From contig JAKSNK010000018.1 in NCBI GenBank assembly GCA_024399835.1, forward strand, positions 1-32,763: DNA of 32,763 bases. The letters are read 5' to 3'. The notes beneath the pieces are model-generated. The model was not told the DNA's origin and did no database searches. It saw only the letters and a program-made list of their open reading frames with translations. The position numbers and the translations under genes were made by a program. The stretch comes from Paludibacteraceae bacterium (GTDB lineage: Bacteria > Bacteroidota > Bacteroidia > Bacteroidales > Paludibacteraceae). Shown here in pieces: positions 24,503 to 32,156 of this stretch (position 1 is the stretch's first letter; each line of letters begins with the position of its first letter).

Positions 24503-26362
24503 ATGTATAAGAAATTTTACTTTGTTTTAGCTCTTTTGGCAGCAACTACATTGGTGTTTGCGCAGGAAGAGGAGGTGAGAGAAGTGCAGTTGCCTACGGA
24601 CTCCCTTGGTGTTCACCCTTGGGATGGCGAGGAAAATGACAATCACATCGTTACACCCGAGTTGTCTCATTGGTCTATTTATTTGACAGCCGGTTTTAAT
24701 GTGACTGATGCGGACTTTACCAGTGAGAAAAAACATGGCGTATGGGTTCCTACCGTTGGTTTAGGTGCTGCATATCACTGGAATAATACATGGCATTTGG
24801 GTGCTGAATATAAGTTCCGCAACTATCGTGTTACCGGTTCCGGTATGGAGCGCGATGCAGATGTTATGTTAAAGGGTAGATCCCATCAGGCAGATGCTTA
24901 TATTGCAATGGATGTATTCAATATGTTCCGTCCGCAAAACAAAGCTAAACTGTTCGCCCTTGACCTGATTCTTGGTGGTGGTGCTTTGTGGTGGAAAAAT
25001 GATATCCAATATCCCAATGTCAAAAAATTGACATACGAAGAAACGAGATATACCGATTTTGAATTTATTTTCCCGACGGGTAAGGGTGGTCAACAACCTA
25101 CAAAGATGGACAAGTTTAGAGCTACTGCTATTTTCTTGGGTGGTGTAAGTGCTGAGTTTAACCTGAACCGTAGTTTCCAATTGGGTCTCCGTGGTGTGTA
25201 TTATTACACTACCACCGATCAGATTGATGCTCGTGTTCGTCCGGAGAATAACGATGGATGGTTCGATTGTGAAATCTTGCTTCGTTATAAATTCGAACCT
25301 CGCAAGAAATCTAATGTCCGTAACTTCATGGTTGACCAACAAATCGCTAACTGGAACGATGGTACTTACTACGACGATCCGGCTATGGGTAAGGCAAAAC
25401 GCGACAAATATAAGATTGTTCCTCAAAAGGACACCTTATTTGATATCACGCGCGATACGGTATGGATGATGCCTGCCGAGCAACCTGCTCCGGTTGTAGC
25501 TCCTATCGTTGCTCCTGTTGCTACTCCACGCACTATTCGTGACTATGTTGTATTCTTCGCAAATGATGATCCTGAGCTTGACCAAAGTGCTCTCTCTATT
25601 ACGGGTGAAGCAGCAATGTTGCTCAAGGCAGAACCTGACTACAAGGCAGTTGTTATCGGTTCTTGCGATAATACCGGTGCTGTGGAATACAACAAGTGGT
25701 TGGCTGTTCAGCGTGCTACCAATGTTACTCAAACGCTCAAAGACATGGGTATTGACTCTTCACGCATCTATCTTGTAGGTCGTGGTATCATGCAGGATGA
25801 CCGTGAGGAAGGTTCCTTCAGCGTTAACCGTCGTGTTGAGATTCATATCGTAACCGACCAACAGATGCAACAAGCTAAAGAAGATTATGCTTACTTCGAG
25901 CAATATAAACAAGTGAAGAAAGGTTCTGCCGTTCGTCAAGCCGGTGAAGGTAAACATGTATCTTCCTCTGAAGCATTGAAATCTGCTATGCAGACATTGA
26001 AAGAAACCGGTAAGATTGAGCAAATCGGCGAGGCATTCAAAGCTCTCCTCAACGGTAAGGAAGACAATAGCAAGGAAGTTAAACATCCTGAGGATAAAGA
26101 AGCTGTAGCTACTGAGATGCGCAACTTGCTAAAACAGGTTGTTCAACAACGCGTGGTAGAAGAACCCGCTGCAGAAGAAGCTCCTGCCGTAGAAATTATG
26201 GATACCGTAGTTGTTGCTCCTAATATGACGCTTGGTCATTTGGCAAAGCAATATTATGGCAACGCTGCATTGTGGACGAAGATTTTTGAGGCAAACCGCG
26301 ATGTATTGGCTTCTCCTGACCAATTGCGCGAGGGCATGAAACTGCTTATCCCTAAAAAATAA
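24503..26362 (+). CDS. OmpA-family outer-membrane protein with C-terminal LysM
   Basis: The signal peptide MYKKFYFVLALLAATTLVFA is cleaved before Gln-Glu-Glu. Residues ~50-265 look like an outer-membrane beta-barrel (alternating strands such as WSIYLTAGFNV, WHLGAEYKFRNYRV, FQLGLRGVYYYTT). A Pro/Val/Ala linker (PAPVVAPIVAPVATP) leads to the OmpA peptidoglycan-binding domain (~345-455; VVIGSCDNTGAVEYNKWLA and SVNRRVEIHIV). After a charged helical stretch the last ~50 residues form a LysM module (MTLGHLAKQYYGNAALWTKI, then LREGMKLLIPKK). The 619-aa protein therefore has two different wall-binding domains and probably ties the outer membrane to peptidoglycan. It is likely co-transcribed with the tRNA 42 nt downstream. 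Confidence 0.9.
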   Translation: MYKKFYFVLALLAATTLVFAQEEEVREVQLPTDSLGVHPWDGEENDNHIVTPELSHWSIYLTAGFNVTDADFTSEKKHGVWVPTVGLGAAYHWNNTWHLGAEYKFRNYRVTGSGMERDADVMLKGRSHQADAYIAMDVFNMFRPQNKAKLFALDLILGGGALWWKNDIQYPNVKKLTYEETRYTDFEFIFPTGKGGQQPTKMDKFRATAIFLGGVSAEFNLNRSFQLGLRGVYYYTTTDQIDARVRPENNDGWFDCEILLRYKFEPRKKSNVRNFMVDQQIANWNDGTYYDDPAMGKAKRDKYKIVPQKDTLFDITRDTVWMMPAEQPAPVVAPIVAPVATPRTIRDYVVFFANDDPELDQSALSITGEAAMLLKAEPDYKAVVIGSCDNTGAVEYNKWLAVQRATNVTQTLKDMGIDSSRIYLVGRGIMQDDREEGSFSVNRRVEIHIVTDQQMQQAKEDYAYFEQYKQVKKGSAVRQAGEGKHVSSSEALKSAMQTLKETGKIEQIGEAFKALLNGKEDNSKEVKHPEDKEAVATEMRNLLKQVVQQRVVEEPAAEEAPAVEIMDTVVVAPNMTLGHLAKQYYGNAALWTKIFEANRDVLASPDQLREGMKLLIPKK

Positions 26363-26404
26363 ATGGGTTAATTCTTTCACCGATGATGCCGGTCAATGCA
26401 TCGG

Positions 26405-26479
26405 GGTCTCTTAGCTCAGTTGGTTAGTAGCACCTGACTCATAATCAGGGGGTCCAAGGTTCAAGCCCTTGAGGGACCA
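26405..26479 (+). tRNA. tRNA with CAT anticodon (elongator Met or Ile2)
   Basis: A 75-nt cloverleaf: acceptor GGTCTCT / AGGGACC (one T-G pair), anticodon stem CCTGA/TCAGG with loop CTCATAA, T arm CAAGG/CCTTG and discriminator A73. CCA is not encoded. The acceptor pairs fully at 1:72, so it is not an initiator. Sequence alone leaves elongator Met and lysidine-modified Ile open. The D arm is odd: where GAGC is usual the sequence is AGTAGC, giving C13 opposite T22 or a bulged T. No separate promoter is seen; it follows the OmpA gene by 42 nt. Confidence 0.88.
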
Positions 26480-26486
26480 CATATAC

Positions 26487-26523
26487 AAAACAAGCACTTA
26501 TTTAGGTAGGTGCTTGTTTTTTT
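26487..26523 (+). terminator. Terminator after the tRNA
   Basis: An 11-bp stem (26487-26497 with 26510-26520) and 12-nt loop, whose right arm ends in a T-run of seven. It would end the OmpA-tRNA transcript. Confidence 0.88.
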
Positions 26524-26751
26524 GGGATTATCTTTAATGACTGCCGCAATTTGGCAGTCTGTAGAGTTATCTTTGCGACAAATAGCAACAAGACACTCGG
26601 TTTTTGTCAAAAAAAAACAAAAAAAATGCACTTTTTTTTATATGAGACATTGTATTTTTGATATTTTTTTCGTATATTATAAGTAGCGCCCTATATAAAG
26701 GAGGGTTGTCTTTAATCAATATTTATTTACTAAACAGAAAGGGAATTAACT
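26524..26751 (+). other. AT-rich intergenic region before the AAA+ gene
   Basis: No gene is seen. It holds a 7-bp hairpin GACTGCC/GGCAGTC (26539-26559), a TATCTTTG box (26568-26575) whose nearest TTTG is too close (14 bp) for the usual spacing, several long A/T homopolymer runs (26609-26640), and a second box TATTTTTG (26653-26660) without a clear -33 element. An AGGAGGG at 26699-26705 is ~47 nt from the ATG and cannot serve as its ribosome site. Confidence 0.5.
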
Positions 26752-28446
26752 ATGAACAAATCTGACAAATCTACCGCTCGTTGCAAATCTGCTACTCTTA
26801 CCGATTTCAGTTCCTTACGCTTGCTTCAACTGATTGAACATGTTGTGAATATCATGGAGGATAGCCGCCTTCAACCTTCTGCTTGGAATGCAGCTCGTCC
26901 TTATGCGGAAGAATTGGCTCGCCGCTTTTCTATTACTTGGGAGCAAGCTGTTTGGTTCTCTGCGTTGGTTAATATGTCCGACGATTGCCAAATCAATGCC
27001 AATGACCTCGGCCGTTTCTTTGAATGCCGTCCCATTTCTGTCTTGGCACAATGGGATCAAATAGAGGCATTGACCGCGAAACGCTATATCTGCATCAATG
27101 GTCAAGCGAATAGTCGTGCCAGCATTATGGTTCCGGAGGAGGTTGTGGCAGCGTTGCGCCATGATACGGTATATACACCCTCAAGCTATGCCAATATATC
27201 CGTTGACAAATTGTTGGATCGCATTAATGACCTCTTGGACCGCCGTGATCACACGAGTTGTGCCTATGATGCGTTTGTGCGTGATGTGAAAGCGGTGTTG
27301 GATGACAATCAGCAGTTGCCGTTTGTACAACATTTTCAGGCGTATAATTTGAGTATGGAGCACCAGTTAATACTGCTTCGTACTATCTGCAATTTTGTTA
27401 TAAATAATGACGAAGTCATCTCTTCCATGGACATTATGGATATCTTGGAGGAGCGTTTTCAAACTCGTGAAAATGTACGTCTGATAGCGCGTGGCAAACA
27501 TCCCTTGCAGATGTATAATCTGATAGAAAATCAAAACGAAGATGGTCAGGTCAATACGCAAGTTTGGCATTTGACGGATGCTGCCAAGGAGGAATTTTTG
27601 ATTGGCGTGGAGGTTGCTGTTAAGCAGCAGGAAGACTGCCCCGGCATGATTCTTGCTGACCAAATTACCGAAAAACACTTGTTCTATAATCCTCAAGTTA
27701 CCAAGATGGTTGGGCGCCTGCATACTTTGTTGGACAAGGAGTATTTCACCAAAGTACAGGAACGCTTGGCGCAACAGAATATGCGTGGCGGTTTTGCTTG
27801 TATCTTTTATGGCGCACCGGGCACGGGTAAGACCGAGACTGTTTATCAACTTGCGCGCGAAACAGGTCGTGGCATTATGATGGTGGATGTCCCTAATTTG
27901 CGTAGCAAGTGGGTGGGTGATACCGAAAAAAACATCAAGGCGGTTTTTGATCGTTATCGTCGCTATGTTGACCAGATGGAGGTTGCGCCTATCTTACTTT
28001 TTAATGAGGCAGATGCCGTGCTTTGTCGCCGCAATGAGAGTGCTATTACAGGCGTTGATAAGATGGAGAATGCCATGCAGAACATTATCCTGCAAGAGAT
28101 GGAAAACCTCAATGGTATCATGATTGCGACTACCAACTTGACCGGCAATATGGATAGCGCCTTCGAGCGCCGTTTCCTCTACAAGATAGAGTTTCCTAAA
28201 CCGACTCCTGCAGAGAGTTGCCATATATGGAAGGCGATGTTGACAGATTTGAATGACGAGCAGGCGATGTTGTTGGCTCAGTCGTATGACTTCTCCGGTG
28301 GTCAGATTGAGAATATCGCGCGCAAGCAGATTGTCGATTCTATCCTTTTTGGTGAAGAAACCGTCAACCTCAACTCCATCCGCGAGGCGTGTGCCGCCGA
28401 GCAATTCAAGGCAACTACGGCAAAGCATATCGGCTTTGCCTCCTAA
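26752..28446 (+). CDS. AAA+ family ATPase with Asn in Walker B
   Basis: A 564-aa soluble protein without signal peptide. The N-terminal ~300 residues are mostly helical and match no family I can name. The AAA+ module covers about 310-530: Walker A GAPGTGKT (354-361), VGDTEKNIKAVFDRY, Walker B ILLFNEADAV with Asn418-Glu419 where Asp-Glu is usual, sensor-1 Asn in MIATTNLTGN, and arginine pair in FERRF. Glu419 could still act as catalytic base. LLFNEAD-type Walker B occurs in a group of Bacteroidota AAA proteins as far as I recall. Such ATPases usually remodel proteins; the target is unknown. It is followed after 55 nt by a sigma factor gene with no consensus promoter between, which suggests co-transcription. 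Confidence 0.87.
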   Translation: MNKSDKSTARCKSATLTDFSSLRLLQLIEHVVNIMEDSRLQPSAWNAARPYAEELARRFSITWEQAVWFSALVNMSDDCQINANDLGRFFECRPISVLAQWDQIEALTAKRYICINGQANSRASIMVPEEVVAALRHDTVYTPSSYANISVDKLLDRINDLLDRRDHTSCAYDAFVRDVKAVLDDNQQLPFVQHFQAYNLSMEHQLILLRTICNFVINNDEVISSMDIMDILEERFQTRENVRLIARGKHPLQMYNLIENQNEDGQVNTQVWHLTDAAKEEFLIGVEVAVKQQEDCPGMILADQITEKHLFYNPQVTKMVGRLHTLLDKEYFTKVQERLAQQNMRGGFACIFYGAPGTGKTETVYQLARETGRGIMMVDVPNLRSKWVGDTEKNIKAVFDRYRRYVDQMEVAPILLFNEADAVLCRRNESAITGVDKMENAMQNIILQEMENLNGIMIATTNLTGNMDSAFERRFLYKIEFPKPTPAESCHIWKAMLTDLNDEQAMLLAQSYDFSGGQIENIARKQIVDSILFGEETVNLNSIREACAAEQFKATTAKHIGFAS

Positions 28447-28454
28447 CCTTGCTA

Positions 28455-28496
28455 AACTCATAACTCATAATACCTAATTCTTAATTCTTAATTTGT
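28455..28496 (+). repeat. 7-bp tandem repeat, 6 copies, between AAA+ and sigma genes
   Basis: AACTCAT, AACTCAT, AATACCT, AATTCTT, AATTCTT, AATTTGT run in phase from 28455 to 28496. It occupies nearly the whole spacer and ends 5 nt before the sigma factor ATG. Confidence 0.9.
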
Positions 28497-28501
28497 ATAG
28501 T

Positions 28502-29359
28502 ATGCATCAAATTCGTATTTTTTCGTCTATTACGCCTCGTGATACAGAGGCATTGGCTCGGTATTTTCGAGATATTTCTGCCACCACTCCGCTGACTCCT
28601 GACGAGGAAGTGGAGTTGGCTGTTCGCATTCAGTCCGGAGATTGTGAGGCACGAAATGAGTTAGTGCAAGCCAACTTGCGTTTTGTCGTTTCTGTGGCAA
28701 AGCAGTATATGAATCGTGGTATAGCATTGGATGATTTGATCAATGAAGGAAATATAGGTCTTATTCAGGCGGCGGAACGCTTCGACCCTACGCGTGGTTT
28801 TAAGTTCTCCACTTTTGCAGTTTGGTGGATTAGGCGTGCTATCACTTCGTCGTTGGGAGACAATCTGCGCATGGTGCGCTTGCCGATGAATGTGGTGAGC
28901 ATGGTATCTCGCCTCAAACGCGAGGCGGCACGCTTTGAGCAAATCCATCAACGGATGCCGTCGGTCGATGAATTGGCAGAGATATCGGGAATAGATGCGG
29001 AGCGAATAACGGATGTTTGGAATCAAATACCTTCGTTGGCATCTTTGGATTCACCGCTTACGGATGATAGTGAATCTACTATGTGCGATGTCCTGCCTGA
29101 TGTTGCTACGGATTCTACAGATTCCGGACTAATCAAAGAGTCTCTTCACCAAGACATGGAACATGCCTTGAATCGTCTGCCCGAGCGCGAAGCATCTATC
29201 ATGCGTTGGAGTTTTGGTATTGATACACAGGAAATGACTATGGACGAGATTGCCGAACGGATGCATCTCACACGCGAACGGGTGAGACAATTGAGAGAAC
29301 GCGCTTTGCGGCTGATGCGCAATTATTACGGCAATGAGTTGGTGAAATATGTGGGATAA
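28502..29359 (+). CDS. RNA polymerase sigma-70 factor, RpoD/SigA type
   Basis: 285 aa, the length usual for Bacteroidota primary-type sigma factors that lack a long region 1.1. Region 1.2 (TEALARYFRDISATTPLTPDEE), region 2 (LVQANLRFVVSVAKQY, DLINEGNIGLIQAAERFDP, FSTFAVWWIRRAI), region 3 (VRLPMNVVSMVSRLKREA) and region 4 (MTMDEIAERMHLTRERVRQLRERAL) are all present. It is either the housekeeping factor or a close group 2 paralogue; RMVRLPMNVVS differs from the RIVRLPLNQVG I associate with the main Bacteroides factor, so a paralogue is plausible. A TTG at 28493 is in frame but the ATG at 28502 is preferred. Confidence 0.92.
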   Translation: MHQIRIFSSITPRDTEALARYFRDISATTPLTPDEEVELAVRIQSGDCEARNELVQANLRFVVSVAKQYMNRGIALDDLINEGNIGLIQAAERFDPTRGFKFSTFAVWWIRRAITSSLGDNLRMVRLPMNVVSMVSRLKREAARFEQIHQRMPSVDELAEISGIDAERITDVWNQIPSLASLDSPLTDDSESTMCDVLPDVATDSTDSGLIKESLHQDMEHALNRLPEREASIMRWSFGIDTQEMTMDEIAERMHLTRERVRQLRERALRLMRNYYGNELVKYVG

Positions 29360-29420
29360 ACCGATAGGAAGCATCAAAATACATACTTTGTACTAAAAAA
29401 ACGAAAAAAGTTCCAAAATA

Positions 29421-29452
29421 TTTGGTCGTTTGCCAAAAAAGTTGTATCTTTG
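29421..29452 (+). promoter_or_regulatory. Bacteroidota-type promoter for the divergent sigma gene
   Basis: TTTGG (29421-29425) and TATCTTTG (29445-29452), 19 bp apart. The leader would run ~80 nt to the ATG at 29538. Confidence 0.8.
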
Positions 29453-29479
29453 TGCTACAATTCGGAAATAGCGGCATTT

Positions 29480-29535
29480 GCTCCTCTGCAACGAATTAGA
29501 TAAATAATAGGAGCATGTACTTTAAACCACCTTGA
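29480..29535 (+). promoter_or_regulatory. Leader with inverted repeat and six-codon upstream frame
   Basis: GCTCCT (29480-29485) pairs with AGGAGC (29509-29514), which lies directly before an ATG at 29515. That ATG opens a minimal frame, Met-Tyr-Phe-Lys-Pro-Pro, ending at TGA 29533-29535, two nt before the sigma-like gene ATG. It could couple or gate translation; function is inference. Confidence 0.4.
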
Positions 29536-29537
29536 TT

Positions 29538-30239
29538 ATGAAAAGTTTATTTTCATCTGCTGCTTTGTCGTCGGTTGTTTCCGACAAGTCGTTCACCGTT
29601 CAATCTATATCTCAACTCAAATCTTCTGTTCTGCTCAATGATACAGAAGAGCAAAGGCGTTTAGCCGCGTTGGCGAAAAAAGGGGACTTAGAGGCACGAA
29701 ATCAACTGATTTTGGCGTGTGAACAGGTGGTGCTCACTCGTATTCGCAGGCGTTTTGCTAACTACCCGCAATTTTTATGGGAAGACATGTTTCAGGAGGG
29801 CGTATATGGTTTGATGATAGCATTAGACCATTTCGACCCGTCGAAAGAAGTGCCTTTTCCCGGGTATGCCGTGTCGTGGGTGGACAAGATGATTTGTTTG
29901 TATCTGAAGGAGCAATGGAAATATGCCGTTTCGGTTGACTCCCTTGATGAGGGGTGGAAGGACGCAGAAGAAAGCGATACGCTCGTATATAATCCTTATT
30001 GGTCTGTTCGGGCTGACCGCGAGTCGAATGCTGACTATGATTTATCCCACAACGATTGGCAAAATGAATTGCTGACAGGGATGACCGACCGCCAACGCTA
30101 TGTGTTCGTACATTATTATGGTTTTAATGGTTACGAATGGAGTTTACAAGAGATTGCTGACACCTTGGGAATCAGTTACGAAATGGCACGAATACACTTG
30201 CATGCTGCCGAAAAGATTGCTTTTCGTCGTGCTGCATAA
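29538..30239 (+). CDS. Divergent sigma-70-like protein
   Basis: 233 aa. Region 2 is recognisable: LEARNQLILACEQVVLTRIRRRF, then DMFQEGVYGLMIALDHFDPSKEVPF and YAVSWVDKMI, matching DLIQEGxxGLxxAxxxFDP and AVWWIR of sigma-70 with several substitutions. A region 4-like helix-turn-helix is at the C-terminus (MTDRQRYVFVHYYGFNG, then SLQEIADTLGISYEMARIHLHAAEKIAF). Region 3 is replaced by an acidic linker (DSLDEGWKDAEESDTL). The usual ERVRQ recognition-helix residues read YEMARIHL, so promoter choice should differ. It could be a true alternative sigma factor or an anti/co-factor that retained the fold. It lies 178 nt after the other sigma gene under its own promoter. The ATG at 29538 is preferred to the TTG at 29532. 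Confidence 0.82.
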   Translation: MKSLFSSAALSSVVSDKSFTVQSISQLKSSVLLNDTEEQRRLAALAKKGDLEARNQLILACEQVVLTRIRRRFANYPQFLWEDMFQEGVYGLMIALDHFDPSKEVPFPGYAVSWVDKMICLYLKEQWKYAVSVDSLDEGWKDAEESDTLVYNPYWSVRADRESNADYDLSHNDWQNELLTGMTDRQRYVFVHYYGFNGYEWSLQEIADTLGISYEMARIHLHAAEKIAFRRAA

Positions 30240-30258
30240 GGTTCCAATAGCAAATTTA

Positions 30259-30290
30259 TTTGCATATTTCAAAAAAAAATAGTACCTTTG
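30259..30290 (+). promoter_or_regulatory. Bacteroidota-type promoter for typA
   Basis: TTTG (30259-30262) and TACCTTTG (30283-30290), 20 bp apart; leader ~38 nt. Confidence 0.8.
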
Positions 30291-30333
30291 CAGTCTAATT
30301 TTGTAATCAATATATTAGCGTACAAAAAAGACT

Positions 30334-32142
30334 ATGCAGAAAATTAGAAATATAGCGATTATCGCCCATGTTGACCACGGCAAAACTACGCTGGTTGACA
30401 AGATGTTGTACACAGCCAAGGTTGTGCAAGAGTCCCGCCAGGAGGGTGTGGAGAACAAGGAGTTGATATTGGATAATAACGACCTCGAGCGCGAGCGCGG
30501 TATCACTATTCTTGCCAAGAATGTTTCCATTGAGTACAAAGGTTATAAGATTAACATCATCGACACTCCGGGTCACGCCGATTTCGGTGGTGAGGTAGAG
30601 CGTGTGCTTAATATGGCAGACGGTGTGCTATTGTTGGTGGATGCCTTCGAGGGACCGATGCCGCAAACGCGTTTTGTGCTTCAAAAGGCATTGGAACTCA
30701 ACCTCAAACCCATTGTGGTTATAAATAAGGTGGACAAACTCAATTGCCGTCCTGACGAAGTGCAGGAGGCGGTCTTTGATTTGATGGTCAATCTGGATGC
30801 AACCGACGACCAGTTGGATTTCCAGACTATCTACGGTAGTGCCAAGAACGGCTGGATGAGCACCGATTGGCACAAACCTACTACAGACTTGACCGCTCTC
30901 ATGGATGCGATTATTGATTATATCCCCGAGCCGGAAGTGTTGGAAGGTACGCCACAGATGTTGGTTACCAGTTTGGACTATAACCCCTATGTGGGGCGTA
31001 TTGCCGTAGGGCGTGTGCATCGTGGCGTTCTTAAGGACGGACAGAGTGTTATGCTGGCTAAAAAAGACGGCACAATGGTGCGTACTAAAATCAAGGAATT
31101 ACACACTTTCTCCGGCATGGGACATCTTCGCACGGACGAAGTTCAGTCGGGAGATATTTGCGCCCTGATTGGTATTGACGGATTTGAGATAGGTGACACG
31201 ATTTGTGACATCGAGCATCCCGAGCCGCTCAAACCGATTGCTATTGACGAACCGACCATGAGTATGACTTTTACCATCAACGACAGTCCTTTCTTTGGGC
31301 AGGATGGTAAGTTCGTTACTTCTCGTCATATCCATGACCGACTGATGAAGGAGTTGGAGAAGAACCTCGCTTTGCGTGTTGAGCCGAGCGAGAAAGACTC
31401 CAGTTGGCGTGTGTACGGGCGCGGCGTGCTGCACTTGAGTGTGCTCATTGAGACTATGCGCCGTGAGGGGTACGAACTGCAAGTCGGACAGCCGCAGGTT
31501 ATTATTAAGGAGATAGATGGTGTCAAATGCGAACCTATGGAGCAATTGACCGTTAATACTCCCGAAGAGTGCTCAGGTAAGATTATCGAATATGTGACTA
31601 TCCGCAAGGGGGAGATGACCAAGATGGAAATGGTTAATGACCGTGTTCAGTTGGAGTTCACTATTCCCAGTCGCGGTATTATCGGCATGCGTACTTTTGT
31701 GATGAATGTTAGTGCCGGTGAGGCGATTATGGCGCACCGTTTCATGGATTTCCAACCGTATAAGGGCGAGATTGAGAAGCGCACCAACGGCTCGCTGATT
31801 GCTATGGAGACGGGTACGGCTTCGGCGTATGCTTTGGACAAACTCCAAGACCGTGGACGGTTCTTCATTGACCCGCAGGAAGAGGTTTATGCAGGACAAG
31901 TCGTCGGTGAGAATGCCAAGGATGGCGATATAGTCATCAATGTCATTAAGGCGAAGAACCTGACGAATATGCGTAGTAAGTCTGCGGATGATAAGGCAGT
32001 CTTGGCACCGGCGGTTAAGTTCTCTTTGGAGGAGGCATTGGAGTATATCAAGGAGGACGAGTATGTAGAGGTTACGCCTAAGAACATGCGCCTCCGCAAA
32101 ATCATCCTTGATGAACTCGAGCGCAAACGCGCCAATAGGTAG
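30334..32142 (+). CDS. typA: Ribosome-associated GTPase TypA/BipA
   Basis: Translational GTPase related to EF-G that acts on the ribosome in assembly and stress or cold adaptation. The 602-aa length is normal. G1 is AHVDHGKTT (~11-19), G2 region [12 protein letters not shown]3 [15 protein letters not shown]4 NKVD. Beta-barrel and EF-G-like domains follow, and the C-terminal TypA-specific region contains [18 protein letters not shown] and [15 protein letters not shown]. It has its own promoter. The RhuM-type gene begins 14 nt after its stop, with no terminator between. Confidence 0.97.
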   Translation: MQKIRNIAIIAHVDHGKTTLVDKMLYTAKVVQESRQEGVENKELILDNNDLERERGITILAKNVSIEYKGYKINIIDTPGHADFGGEVERVLNMADGVLLLVDAFEGPMPQTRFVLQKALELNLKPIVVINKVDKLNCRPDEVQEAVFDLMVNLDATDDQLDFQTIYGSAKNGWMSTDWHKPTTDLTALMDAIIDYIPEPEVLEGTPQMLVTSLDYNPYVGRIAVGRVHRGVLKDGQSVMLAKKDGTMVRTKIKELHTFSGMGHLRTDEVQSGDICALIGIDGFEIGDTICDIEHPEPLKPIAIDEPTMSMTFTINDSPFFGQDGKFVTSRHIHDRLMKELEKNLALRVEPSEKDSSWRVYGRGVLHLSVLIETMRREGYELQVGQPQVIIKEIDGVKCEPMEQLTVNTPEECSGKIIEYVTIRKGEMTKMEMVNDRVQLEFTIPSRGIIGMRTFVMNVSAGEAIMAHRFMDFQPYKGEIEKRTNGSLIAMETGTASAYALDKLQDRGRFFIDPQEEVYAGQVVGENAKDGDIVINVIKAKNLTNMRSKSADDKAVLAPAVKFSLEEALEYIKEDEYVEVTPKNMRLRKIILDELERKRANR

Positions 32143-32156
32143 TATAATCGCAAGGA

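Noticed and set aside
26380-26404. Hairpin-like CCGATG/CATCGG directly before the tRNA as a terminator of the OmpA gene
   Set aside because: There is no T-run, and the right arm touches the tRNA 5' end; a processing role cannot be excluded but is not supported enough to list.
29215-29359. Second sigma gene as an in-place duplication of the first
   Set aside because: The two proteins share only scattered region 2 and 4 residues and different lengths, so a recent tandem duplication is not supported.
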